DNA of 64,000 nucleotides from Bradyrhizobium sp. MOS002 (GTDB lineage: Bacteria > Pseudomonadota > Alphaproteobacteria > Rhizobiales > Xanthobacteraceae). The notes below the pieces were generated by a model. It had not been told where the DNA came from. It was given only the letters and a program-made list of their open reading frames with translations, and did no database searches. The position numbers and the translations under genes are program-made. Location of the stretch: positions 1-64,000 of the forward strand of contig NZ_PYFX01000020.1 of NCBI RefSeq assembly GCF_003020115.1, read 5' to 3'. The first letter of the stretch is position 1. Each line of letters starts with the position of its first letter. Shown here piece by piece: positions 16,091 to 24,408 of the stretch.

Positions 16091-16984
16091 ATGCGGCCGG
16101 TCCAGGTTGGCAGCATGCGGATCGATCTCGTCAGCGAGATCGCAGCACTCGCGTTCGACAAGGCCTGGCTGTTCGCCAACATCACCGACGAGGTGATCGC
16201 GGCGAACCGAAGTTGGCTCGATCATCGCTATATCGAGCCGCAGACCGGCCGCTTCATCCTCAGCCACCACTCCTATCTCGTGCGAACGCCGCGCTGGACC
16301 GCCATCGTCGACACCTGCTGCGGCAATCACAAGCAGCGGCCGCGCGTCCCCGCGTGGAATAACCTCGACCAGCCTTATCTCGAAAACATGCAGGCGCTCG
16401 GCGTCAGGCCCGAACAGGTCGACTTCGTGATGTGCACGCATCTGCATGTCGATCACGTCGGCTGGAATACGCGGCTGATCGACGGCCGCTGGGTGCCGAC
16501 GTTCCCCAAGGCGCGCTATCTGATGGGGCGCGCCGAATATCGCCACTTCGAGGCCGCGCACAATGCCGCGCCAAAGAGCCCGGTGAACCACGGCTCGTTC
16601 GAGGATTCGGTGCTGCCGGTGGTCGCGGTGGGCCTGGCCGAATTCGTCGAGACCGATCATCGCCTGTTTGACGATCGCGATGCCGCCTTGCACTTCGCGC
16701 CGGCGCCGGGCCACACCGCCGGCAACATGCAGATCCATCTCAATGGCGGCCACGATCACGCGGTGATGTCGGGCGACGTCATCCATCATCCGATCCAGTG
16801 TGCCGCGCCCTGGCTGTCGAATGCGGCCGATGTCGATCCGGCTGCTGCGATCGCGACGCGGGTCGCGCTGCTCGAAGAGCTCGCGGACACGCCAAGCTAT
16901 CTGCTCACCGGCCATTTTCCGGCGCCGACCGCGGGGCGCGTGCTCCGGCACGGCGAGGCATTCCGGTTTCGGTTCGAAGATTGA
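16091..16984 (+). CDS. MBL-fold metallo-hydrolase (lactonase-like)
   Basis: The protein is 297 residues. The metallo-beta-lactamase zinc site is complete: HLHVDH (about 118-123), His in APAPGHTAGN, Asp in VMSGDVIHHP and a C-terminal His in TGHFPAP. No signal peptide is evident. Its size and the opening FILSHHSYLVRTPRWTAIVDTC are like N-acyl-homoserine lactonase and related lactone or ester hydrolases. It is three bases behind the binding protein gene, so it is part of the same transcript. With the SDR, CMD-like and VOC proteins it suggests breakdown of a lactone- or ring-containing substrate. Quorum quenching is an alternative reading. Confidence 0.87.
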   Translation: MRPVQVGSMRIDLVSEIAALAFDKAWLFANITDEVIAANRSWLDHRYIEPQTGRFILSHHSYLVRTPRWTAIVDTCCGNHKQRPRVPAWNNLDQPYLENMQALGVRPEQVDFVMCTHLHVDHVGWNTRLIDGRWVPTFPKARYLMGRAEYRHFEAAHNAAPKSPVNHGSFEDSVLPVVAVGLAEFVETDHRLFDDRDAALHFAPAPGHTAGNMQIHLNGGHDHAVMSGDVIHHPIQCAAPWLSNAADVDPAAAIATRVALLEELADTPSYLLTGHFPAPTAGRVLRHGEAFRFRFED

Positions 16985-16998
16985 GGGGGAAAGACACC

Positions 16999-17967
16999 AT
17001 GAAGCTGCGCATTATCACACTGTCGTTGCTCGCATTGCTCTCAGCGGCGCTGCCCGCGCGCGCGGAGGACCCGGCCGCCTATCCCACCCACAAGATCAGG
17101 ATGCTGCTGCCTTATGCGGCCGGTGGCGGCGGCGACGTGATCGGGCGGCTGCTCGGCGACAGGATGGGCAAGACGCTCGGACAGAGCGTCTATATCGAGA
17201 ACCACACCGGGGCTGCCGGCACGCTCGGCACCCAGATGGTCGCGGCGTCGGCGAATGACGGCTACACCATCACCGTCGGCGGCATGACCACCCATGTGCT
17301 GGCTCCGGCGATCTATCCGAAACTGCCCTACGATTCAATCAAGGATTTCACCACGATCGGGCGCATCGGCACGTCCTCGATCATGCTGGTGGCGACCAGG
17401 GATTTTGCGGCCAACGACATCAAGGGCCTGATCGCGCTGGCCAAGAAGGGCGAGCCGATCCAGTACGGAAGCTGGGGCGTGGGCTCGACCGGACAATTCT
17501 GCGCGGAAATCCTGATGCAGCAGACCGGAATCAAGATGGACCACGTGCCGTTCAACGGCATCGCCAAATTGGCCGGCGATTTGCTCGGCGGCCACATCTC
17601 GCTGGCGACGCTCGACATGGCGACCGCGACGCCGCTGGTGAAGGACGGCTCGATCAAGGCGCTGGCCGCCTGCGGCGAGCGTTCACCGAGCCTGCCGGAT
17701 GTCGCAAGCTACAAGGAACAGGGCGTGCCGTTCGATCGCAGCCTGTCCTGGGCGATGTATGCGCCTGCGGGTCTTGCCGAGCCGATCGCAAAAAAGCTGT
17801 CGGCGGCACTGAAGGACGCGCTCGCCGATGCCGAGGTGAAGGAGAAGCTGCTGGGGCTCGGCATCACGCCGCAATTCGTGCCGGGCGACGAGCAGCGTGA
17901 CATCAACGCCCGCGACATCGCGGCCTGGAAGCAGGTCGCCAAGGACGCGGGCATCGAGGTCAAATGA
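16999..17967 (+). CDS. TTT/Bug-family tricarboxylate-type substrate-binding protein
   Basis: The product is 322 residues. Start 16999 gives a signal peptide (IITLSLLALLSAALPARA). The Bug fold is recognised from KIRMLLPYAAGGGGDVIGRLLG, the ENHTGAAGTLGT ligand loop and the YDSIKDFTTIGRI strand. Bug proteins bind carboxylated compounds for tripartite tricarboxylate transporters, but no TctA/TctB partners are present here. Upstream GAGGGGGAAAG is a good ribosome binding site. Its presence in the same operon as a Liv-type binding protein is unusual. Confidence 0.88.
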   Translation: MKLRIITLSLLALLSAALPARAEDPAAYPTHKIRMLLPYAAGGGGDVIGRLLGDRMGKTLGQSVYIENHTGAAGTLGTQMVAASANDGYTITVGGMTTHVLAPAIYPKLPYDSIKDFTTIGRIGTSSIMLVATRDFAANDIKGLIALAKKGEPIQYGSWGVGSTGQFCAEILMQQTGIKMDHVPFNGIAKLAGDLLGGHISLATLDMATATPLVKDGSIKALAACGERSPSLPDVASYKEQGVPFDRSLSWAMYAPAGLAEPIAKKLSAALKDALADAEVKEKLLGLGITPQFVPGDEQRDINARDIAAWKQVAKDAGIEVK

Positions 17968-18001
17968 ATCGAGTGATCGAGATGACAAGGGGAGCGCCGG
18001 C

Positions 18002-18547
18002 ATGAGCCGCATCTTCGGCGCGGTGCGCCAGAACGGATATGTGGTGCGGGACATCCACGCCGCCATGAAGCACTGGATCGAAGTGATGGGCGTCGGTCCG
18101 TGGTACTATATGGACCGCGTCAAGACCGACTGGTTCCGCCATCGCGGCGAAAACTCAGCCGTCGAGATGAGCATCGCGCTGGCGAATTCCGGCGATCTCC
18201 AGATCGAGTTGATCCAGCAGCGCAACGACGCGCCCTCGCTGTACAGGGAATTCCTCGATTCCGGCCACGAGGGCCTCCAGCACATGTCCTACTGGAGCCA
18301 CGACTACCAGGCGCTCTACGACAGGGCGCTCGGGCTCGGCTACAGGATCGGCCACGAGGGCCAGATCGGCGGCGACAGAGGGCGCTTTGCCTATTTCGAC
18401 ACCCAGGCCCATCCCGGCACCGTGATCGAGATCTCCGACATCAGCGGCACCAAGGGGCCGTTCTTCGAGAAGGTCCGGCAGGCCGCTTTGAGCTGGGACG
18501 GCACGCGGCCGATCCGCGAGGTCGGTGGGGGGAAATCGGAGGGCTGA
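18002..18547 (+). CDS. VOC-superfamily (glyoxalase-like) protein
   Basis: The protein is 181 residues, one vicinal oxygen chelate domain of two beta-alpha-beta-beta-beta units. The N-terminal metal His is probably in YVVRDIHAAMKHW. HEGLQHMSYWSHD carries further His, and PGTVIEISD carries the usual C-terminal Glu. Such proteins do isomerisation, epimerisation or ring-cleavage steps, for example methylmalonyl-CoA epimerase-like or extradiol types. It has an AAGGGGAGC site just upstream of ATG 18002 and is the last gene of the TetR-controlled operon. The exact reaction is unknown. Confidence 0.85.
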   Translation: MSRIFGAVRQNGYVVRDIHAAMKHWIEVMGVGPWYYMDRVKTDWFRHRGENSAVEMSIALANSGDLQIELIQQRNDAPSLYREFLDSGHEGLQHMSYWSHDYQALYDRALGLGYRIGHEGQIGGDRGRFAYFDTQAHPGTVIEISDISGTKGPFFEKVRQAALSWDGTRPIREVGGGKSEG

Positions 18548-18666
18548 ATGCCGGCCGGCTGCAAGGAGGAGAAGCGCGGCCGGCACCAAATAGAAATTGT
18601 ATTGCGGCCCCGGTCGGATATTCTCGCCGGCATTGCAGATGTCCCGGCTTGGGGGCCGTGATGAAG

Positions 18667-18674
18667 TTTTTTTT
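18667..18674 (+). repeat. T8 homopolymer tract at the start of the caspase/WD40 gene
   Basis: Eight T residues follow ATG AAG (18661-18666). With eight, the ATG frame is wrong for the downstream protein. With seven, it would give a normal signal peptide (MKFFYLFLLGALAPVFAP) joined in frame to the caspase domain. The tract therefore sits exactly where one-base slippage would switch translation. Confidence 0.65.
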
Positions 18675-18694
18675 ATCTCTTTCTTCTTGGCGCA

Positions 18695-20977
18695 TTGGCT
18701 CCAGTCTTCGCGCCGGTCGACGCATTTGCCGACCAGCGCATGGCGCTGGTGATGGGCAATTCGGCGTATCAGCGCGCGCCCAAGCTCGCCAATTCCGCCA
18801 ACGACGCCAACCTCATGGCCGAGACCTTCAAGAAGGCCGGCTTCACCGTCGTCGATGCGCGCAACGACCTCTCGGCCCAGGACATGCGGCGGACCTTGCG
18901 CGACTTCGGCGCCAAAGCGCGCAGCGCCGATATCGCCGTGATCTACTATGCCGGCCACGGCATCGAGATCGACGGCAACAACTATCTCGTTCCCGTCGAT
19001 GCCCAGCTCGAGAACGACACCGATGTCTATGACGAGACCATCGGGCTCGACCGTGTCCTGGTCGCCATCGAGCCTGCGAAACGGCTGCGTCTCGTCATTC
19101 TCGACGCCTGCCGCGACAATCCGTTCTCGAAGAACATGAAGCGCACGATGGCGTCGCGGGCGGTCGCGCGCGGCCTCGCCAAGGTCGAGCCGTCGAGCCC
19201 GAACACGCTGGTGGCCTTCGCCGCCAAGGCGGGCCTGACCGCGCTCGACGGCGACGGCAAGAACAGCCCGTTCGCGACCGCGCTGGCACATCACCTCGCG
19301 ACCCCCGGCCTCGATCTGCGCAAGGCGTTCGGCTATGTCCGCGACGAGGTGCTCCAGGCCACGACCAACAGGCAGGAGCCTTTCATCTACGGCTCGCTCG
19401 GCGGCGACGACGTCGTGCTGGCGCCGGCGGCTGCGCCGACTGCTCCACCGCCAGCCCCCCTCGCATCCACCGACACGAGCGCATCGCGCGACTACGAATT
19501 CTCCGAGCGCGTCGGCACGGTCGAAGCCTGGGACCTCTACATCGCGACGCATCCGAGCGGGTTCTACACCGATCTCGCGAAGGTCCAGCGCAACAAGCTC
19601 GCCGCAGCCGCCACACGGCCTGCGCCGGCACCGGTCCCCGTCGCGATTGAAGCGAAGAAGGTGCAGACCTCACCTGTCCTGCCGTCGCAGCCGCAAGCAA
19701 CGAAGCCCTTCGTCGCGCCGAAGGTGGCGGCGGCTCCGGCGACCGTTGCGCCGCTTGCGCTCGCCGCCCCGCCGGCAAACGAGACGAAGAGTGTCGCTGC
19801 CGTCCCCTCCTCGAGCTGCACCACGCGTCTCGCGCGGCGCGGCAACGACGCCGTCGGAGGGCCCTTCGTCCCGGTCTCCATCAAGCCGAATGTCGAGGGT
19901 GCGAGCGTGCGCACCATCGCCGTTTCCCCCAACGGCCGGGAGATCGCCACCGCCGGCGACGACGGCGTGATCCGGCTCTGGGATGCATCCTCGTTCCGGC
20001 TGACGCGCGTGCTGCGGGGACATGCCGGCGCGATCTACGCGCTGGACTATTGGACCGACAGCACGCTGCTCGCTTCCGCCGGATGGGACGGCAAGGTCAA
20101 GGTCTGGGATCTCAAAGGCGACGACCGGAGCCTGACGTTCGATGCCGGCGCAAAACAATTCGCGGTCGCCTTCGCGCCGGAGCCCACGCCCAAATATCTG
20201 GCCGCGGCCGGCGAGGACGGCGTCGTGCGCATCTGGAATCTCGGAACCCGCGAGCTCGCCAAGAGCAGGCTCGATCACCAGAGCCCCGATCCCGCGCGCG
20301 CGCCGGTGCGCTCGCTGAGCTACGCGCCCTCAGGTTCCGGCGAGTTCGTCTCGGCAGGCTTCGACGGCAAGATCAGGTTCTATCGCACCAGCGGCACCAT
20401 CGACATCAGGGACGCCTACGGCCGCAAGGCGTTACGTGTGGCCTATTCGCCTGACGGCACGCGCGTGGTCACCGCCGGCTCGGATGCGGAGCTCGGCGCG
20501 GCAAAAGTGTGGGACGTCAAGAACGGGACGTCGCGCCTTCTCACCGGGCATCGCGATTATGTCGTGTCGGCGAGCTGGTCCGCGGACAGCAAGCGCATCG
20601 TGACCGGCGGCGGCGGACGCGACAAATCGGTGAATTTGTGGGATGCCGACAGCGGCCGGCTGCTTGCAAGCTTCGCGGGCCATCAGGAGGATATCGAGGC
20701 GGTCGCGTTCTTTCCGGGCGGCACGCGGCTGATCTCCGCGAGCGAGGACAAGACCATCAAGGTCTGGGACATCGCGGAGCGGCGCGTGCTCCTCACCGCG
20801 ATCGGCTTCGGCGACGAGGGCTATGTCAGCTACACGCCCGAAGGCTGCTATGCCGGTTCAAGCGGTGTCGAAAGCCGGCTCAGCATCTTCAACGGCAGCC
20901 GCTACGAGCCGATGACGCTGGAGGCCCGCAAGGCGATGCAGGAACCGGCCGGGTTCACCGCGCTGCTGGCGCGGTAG
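18695..20977 (+). CDS. caspase-family (peptidase C14) protein with C-terminal WD40 repeats
   Basis: The open part starts at TTG 18695 (760 residues), but the true start is probably ATG 18661 with a frame disruption in the T8 tract; the corrected N-terminus is a signal peptide. Residues 14-245 are a caspase/metacaspase fold: RMALVMGNSAY, catalytic His88 in YYAGHG, catalytic Cys139 in ILDACRDNPF. A Pro/Ala-rich linker (about 245-390) follows, then several WD40 repeats (for example LRGHAGAIYALDYW, VKVWDLKGD, LLTGHRDYVVSASW, FAGHQEDIEAVAFFPG) forming a beta-propeller. Such proteins are common in rhizobia. If exported, it would work in the periplasm, with the propeller as binding module. It is monocistronic, and no defence genes are adjacent. 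Confidence 0.85.
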   Translation: MAPVFAPVDAFADQRMALVMGNSAYQRAPKLANSANDANLMAETFKKAGFTVVDARNDLSAQDMRRTLRDFGAKARSADIAVIYYAGHGIEIDGNNYLVPVDAQLENDTDVYDETIGLDRVLVAIEPAKRLRLVILDACRDNPFSKNMKRTMASRAVARGLAKVEPSSPNTLVAFAAKAGLTALDGDGKNSPFATALAHHLATPGLDLRKAFGYVRDEVLQATTNRQEPFIYGSLGGDDVVLAPAAAPTAPPPAPLASTDTSASRDYEFSERVGTVEAWDLYIATHPSGFYTDLAKVQRNKLAAAATRPAPAPVPVAIEAKKVQTSPVLPSQPQATKPFVAPKVAAAPATVAPLALAAPPANETKSVAAVPSSSCTTRLARRGNDAVGGPFVPVSIKPNVEGASVRTIAVSPNGREIATAGDDGVIRLWDASSFRLTRVLRGHAGAIYALDYWTDSTLLASAGWDGKVKVWDLKGDDRSLTFDAGAKQFAVAFAPEPTPKYLAAAGEDGVVRIWNLGTRELAKSRLDHQSPDPARAPVRSLSYAPSGSGEFVSAGFDGKIRFYRTSGTIDIRDAYGRKALRVAYSPDGTRVVTAGSDAELGAAKVWDVKNGTSRLLTGHRDYVVSASWSADSKRIVTGGGGRDKSVNLWDADSGRLLASFAGHQEDIEAVAFFPGGTRLISASEDKTIKVWDIAERRVLLTAIGFGDEGYVSYTPEGCYAGSSGVESRLSIFNGSRYEPMTLEARKAMQEPAGFTALLAR

Positions 20978-21030
20978 ACGGCAATCCATGGTAATATGAG
21001 CTTCGTGTCCGAACCTTCAGCGAGGCAAGC

Positions 21031-21843
21031 ATGTCCAACACTGACAAGGTTTTCGCCGGCTCGATCCCAAAGCTCTACGACGAATATCTGGTCCCGATGA
21101 TCTTCGCCGTCTACGCCGACGACATCGCAAGACGTGTCGCGGCCCTGTCTCCCTCCGTGCTGCTCGAGATCGCGGCAGGCACCGGCGCGGTGACGCGCGC
21201 GGTGGCGGCGGCGCTGCCGCCCGGCGTCCGTTATGTCGCGACCGACCTCAACGAGCCGATGCTCGCCGTCGCTGCGCAGCGTCAGGCAGACGACGATCGT
21301 ATCTCGTGGCGCCAGGCCGACGGATCGGCCCTGCCCTTCGACGATGGCCAATTCGACGTGGCCTGCTGCCAGTTCGGCGCCATGTTCTTTCCGGACCGCG
21401 TCAAGGCTTACGGGGAAGTGAAGCGCGTCCTGAAAGACGACGGCACGTTCGTGTTCAACGTCTGGGACCGCATCGAGGACAATGTGCTGACGCATGAAGC
21501 GACGATCGCGCTCGAAAAACTGTTCCCCGACGACCCGCCCCGTTTCATGGCCCGGACGCCGCACGGCTATCACGACAAGGCCGTCATCAGAACGGACCTC
21601 GAACGCGCAGGCTTTCGTGACATATCGATCGAAACGCGAGCTGAAATAAGCCGCGCGCCGTCGCACGACCACGTCGCCATCGCGCTCTGCCAGGGCACGC
21701 CGCTGCGCAGCGAGATCGAGGCACGCGATGCCAGCAAGCTTCAGGCTGCGACCGACATCGTCGCCGAGGCGATCCGAACGCGCCACGGAGCCGGAGCGAT
21801 CGAGGGTAAGATTCAGGCGATCGTGATCGAGGCACGTCGATAA
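21031..21843 (+). CDS. class I SAM-dependent methyltransferase
   Basis: The protein is 270 residues and cytoplasmic. SAM motif I is LLEIAAGTGAVTRAVA, followed by the acidic end of beta-2 (YVATDLNEPML) and motif III/IV FDVACCQFGAMFF. The C-terminal part resembles UbiE/Methyltransf_25 type enzymes acting on small molecules. GAGGCAAGC provides the ribosome binding site. It is monocistronic between the caspase-like gene and the convergent L,D-transpeptidase gene. The substrate is not evident. Confidence 0.85.
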   Translation: MSNTDKVFAGSIPKLYDEYLVPMIFAVYADDIARRVAALSPSVLLEIAAGTGAVTRAVAAALPPGVRYVATDLNEPMLAVAAQRQADDDRISWRQADGSALPFDDGQFDVACCQFGAMFFPDRVKAYGEVKRVLKDDGTFVFNVWDRIEDNVLTHEATIALEKLFPDDPPRFMARTPHGYHDKAVIRTDLERAGFRDISIETRAEISRAPSHDHVAIALCQGTPLRSEIEARDASKLQAATDIVAEAIRTRHGAGAIEGKIQAIVIEARR

Positions 21844-21868
21844 TAGCGGGCTTCGATCCGCCCGCCGC

Positions 21869-23425
21869 CTACCAGAAGCCCCGCTGCATCGGCTGCGCCG
21901 GCTGATAATATTGATACTGGCCGCGCCGGCGCGGATTGACGGGCTGCGGGTTCGGATCGCGCTGGAAGAAGAAGCCGAAACCGTTGCCGCCATTGTCCCA
22001 GCCGTCGTCGCTCGCCATGGCCATCGGAGGTGCGGTTGGCTTGCGCGTGATGAAACCACCCTGGGGCTGGTTGCTCAGCACCGCGACGAACTCGGTGCGG
22101 TAGTTGGTTTCCGCACTCAGCGGCTCGTCCGAGATGACGATCGAGGACCGCGGCAACGCGGTCGGCGCGATGCGATCGAGCACCTCCTGCGGGATGGTGA
22201 TGCGGTCGAGCGCGTTCTTGGCGTTGTCGCCGTCTTCGATCGTGACCACGCTCCAGCGCAAGCCGGCGTCGTTCTTCGCCATCGCCGTGAAGATGTGCGT
22301 GCCGAGCGGCTGGTCCGGATTGCGGATCGTGATCGGAACCTCGATGCTGGTGTCGAACACCTCGCCGCCGCCGTCCGGCGCCGGCTTGTGCGTGTTCCGC
22401 CGCACATAGAGCTTCTGCGTCGCGCGGCTGATGTAGACCGAGACCGGCTCGAGCGCGAGCTTTGCGTCGGTCGCAGCCTTCACGGCGTCGGCCTTCCTGG
22501 CCGCTGCCGCCTTGGCCGCCTCTTTCGTGGCCGCGACCGCATCGCGCTTCGGCTGTGCGGCGGCCTTGGCGGCATCGAGCTGCGTCGCCGCGTCGGCGGC
22601 CCTGGTGGCGGCCTTCTGCTTCAGCTCCTCGGCCTTCGCGCGGGCCTGATCGGACTTGGCGGCCGCGAACTGCTTGTCGGCGAAGGCGAGCTCGGCGTCA
22701 GCGCGGGTCTTCTGCTGTTCCAGCTTGCGCAGCGAGACCGGCAGCGAGGCCGCCTCTTTCGCCGCCGCCGTCGCGGCCTTCTTGGCCTCGTCGGCCGCCC
22801 TTGTGGCCTCCTCGGCCTCGCCGGAGAGCCTGCCGATTTGGCCCGGTGCCGCCGCAATGGCGTCCCGCTTCGGCATGAACAATGCGGGATGAACGATGTC
22901 GATCGGAGCCGCGTCGTTCGGCGAGATGATCACCCGCATCCCGATATTGGTCTTGTCGAACAGCCCCTCCGCGAAGCCGAACGGCATCCGCACGCAACCA
23001 TGCGAAGCGGCATAGCCGGGCAGCGGCCCGCCATGCAGCGCGATCCCGTTCCAGGTGATGCGCTGCATGTTCGGCATCCAGGCGTCGTCATACATGGTCG
23101 AGCGGTGATCCTTGTCCTTCTCGACGATGGCGAAGACTCCGGCCGGCGTCTCGCGTCCCGTCGTGCCGGTGGACACCGGCGCGCGAAAAATCCAGCCCTC
23201 GGCGTCGTAGAAAGTGACCTGCTGGCTCTTGATCGAGACGATCGCCATGATCGGTTCGCCGGCCTCACGTGGTGCCACCGCCTCGGCCGGCTGGCGCGCC
23301 TGCTTGGCCGCGGTCGCCGGGCCCACGACCGTAAAGGCGAGCATTGCCGCCAGGGTCACAATTCCGGGAGGCCCCCAACGCCGCATCGCCACGGTAGATT
23401 GCGCCGTTGTCATCAGGTTTCTCAT
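21869..23425 (-). CDS. L,D-transpeptidase (YkuD) with Ala/Lys coiled coil and degenerate second YkuD-like region
   Basis: The protein is 518 residues with a signal or anchor sequence at about 15-40. YkuD catalytic domain at 60-165: H131 (ALHGGPLPG) and the S141/H142/G/C144 motif (ASHGCVR), the nucleophile Cys being present. It should crosslink peptidoglycan 3-3 or attach proteins in the periplasm. Residues 195-325 are a long Ala/Lys/Glu/Gln helix with coiled-coil character. Residues 325-445 again look like a YkuD beta fold (VSVYISRATQKLYVRR, PLGTHIFTAM, SSIVISDE) but without SHGC, so inactive. The C-terminus is Gly/Pro/Gln/Tyr-rich. It is monocistronic and downstream of the liv operon. Confidence 0.87.
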   Translation of the reverse strand: MRNLMTTAQSTVAMRRWGPPGIVTLAAMLAFTVVGPATAAKQARQPAEAVAPREAGEPIMAIVSIKSQQVTFYDAEGWIFRAPVSTGTTGRETPAGVFAIVEKDKDHRSTMYDDAWMPNMQRITWNGIALHGGPLPGYAASHGCVRMPFGFAEGLFDKTNIGMRVIISPNDAAPIDIVHPALFMPKRDAIAAAPGQIGRLSGEAEEATRAADEAKKAATAAAKEAASLPVSLRKLEQQKTRADAELAFADKQFAAAKSDQARAKAEELKQKAATRAADAATQLDAAKAAAQPKRDAVAATKEAAKAAAARKADAVKAATDAKLALEPVSVYISRATQKLYVRRNTHKPAPDGGGEVFDTSIEVPITIRNPDQPLGTHIFTAMAKNDAGLRWSVVTIEDGDNAKNALDRITIPQEVLDRIAPTALPRSSIVISDEPLSAETNYRTEFVAVLSNQPQGGFITRKPTAPPMAMASDDGWDNGGNGFGFFFQRDPNPQPVNPRRRGQYQYYQPAQPMQRGFW

Positions 23426-23712
23426 GCCATCCTCGGTCGAAATGCCAGGCCGCCGGTCATTGATCAGATTGCGATCTTTGAATTAATAAATCGCAGCCGC
23501 CTTACGTTCCGTCTGTGGCGATATTCGGCACGTTCCGGCGATAAATCTCTCATATACGACGGTTAACGCAGGCGGAAGGGCGGCGTGCGGCCGAAGCTGG
23601 CCCTGGCGGGCGCCGCTGCGGCAGAATGTCCGCTATGGGGCCAAGCTTGGCAAGTTGCGTCCGGGGATCAGATCAGGTCCGGCAGGCGTTCCGGATCAAC
23701 GTGGACCCGGCG

Positions 23713-24408
23713 TCAGACCTCGAGCCACTCCTGGCGCACTGCGGCGTTGGCCTTGAGCTCATCCGGCGTCCCTTCGAAGACGACGCGGCCGTGGCCCATG
23801 ATGTAGACACGTTTCGAGATGCGCATCGCGATCGACAGCTTCTGCTCGACGAGAAGAATTGCGACACCTGCCGCGGCGATGCGGGCAATGAGATCACCAA
23901 CCTGTTGCACGATCAGGGGCGCCAGGCCTTCGGTCGGCTCGTCGATCATGATCAGATCCGGGTCGCCCATCAGTGTCCGGCAAGTGGTGAGCATCTGTTT
24001 CTCGCCACCCGACAGCACGCCCGCGTCCGTATCGGCGCGCGCGGCAAGATTGGGGAACATGTCGAGCATGTCCTGAAGCCGCCATTTTCCGGGACGGCGC
24101 GTGTCCTTGATGCCGAGCACGAGATTTTGACGAACCGTCAGGCTCGGGAAGATGTCACGATGTTCGGGCACGTAGCCGAGGCCGAGGCGTGCGATCTTGT
24201 AGCTGGGCAGACCGGCGATATCCCTGCCCTTGAAGCGGATCGTGCCTTGCGGCGCCACTTCGCCCATGATCGCCTTGATCGTGGTGGAGCGGCCGACGCC
24301 GTTGCGGCCGAGCAGGCTCACGACCTCGCCTGCGGCGACGTCGAGGTCGACGCCCTGGAGAATGTGGCTCTTGCCGTAATAGGCGTGGAGATTCCTGACC
24401 TCGAGCAT
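23713..24408 (-). CDS. livF: branched-chain amino acid type ABC transporter ATP-binding protein LivF, Walker A Lys to Arg
   Basis: The protein is 231 residues and LivF-like by its order, length and the GYVPEHRDIFPSLTV and ILLVEQKLS motifs. The signature (LSGGEKQ) and Walker B (LIMIDEPTEG) are intact. Walker A reads GRNGVGRST: the universally conserved Lys is Arg40 (codon at 24289-24291, CGC). This would normally cripple ATP hydrolysis at the site it forms. It follows livG with TGATG overlap and is the last gene of the operon. The partner LivG has an altered signature motif that would face this same site, so the pair looks like a heterodimer with one degenerate site. Confidence 0.88.
   Translation of the reverse strand: MLEVRNLHAYYGKSHILQGVDLDVAAGEVVSLLGRNGVGRSTTIKAIMGEVAPQGTIRFKGRDIAGLPSYKIARLGLGYVPEHRDIFPSLTVRQNLVLGIKDTRRPGKWRLQDMLDMFPNLAARADTDAGVLSGGEKQMLTTCRTLMGDPDLIMIDEPTEGLAPLIVQQVGDLIARIAAAGVAILLVEQKLSIAMRISKRVYIMGHGRVVFEGTPDELKANAAVRQEWLEV

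Noticed and set aside
16091..16984. Firm call as N-acyl-homoserine lactonase
   Set aside because: The zinc motif is shared by many MBL hydrolases; the operon context fits catabolism equally well, so only a lactonase-like label is justified.
18661..20977. Caspase/WD40 gene as part of an antiviral defence island
   Set aside because: No nuclease, reverse transcriptase, cGAS-like or other defence genes are adjacent, and the predicted export argues against it.
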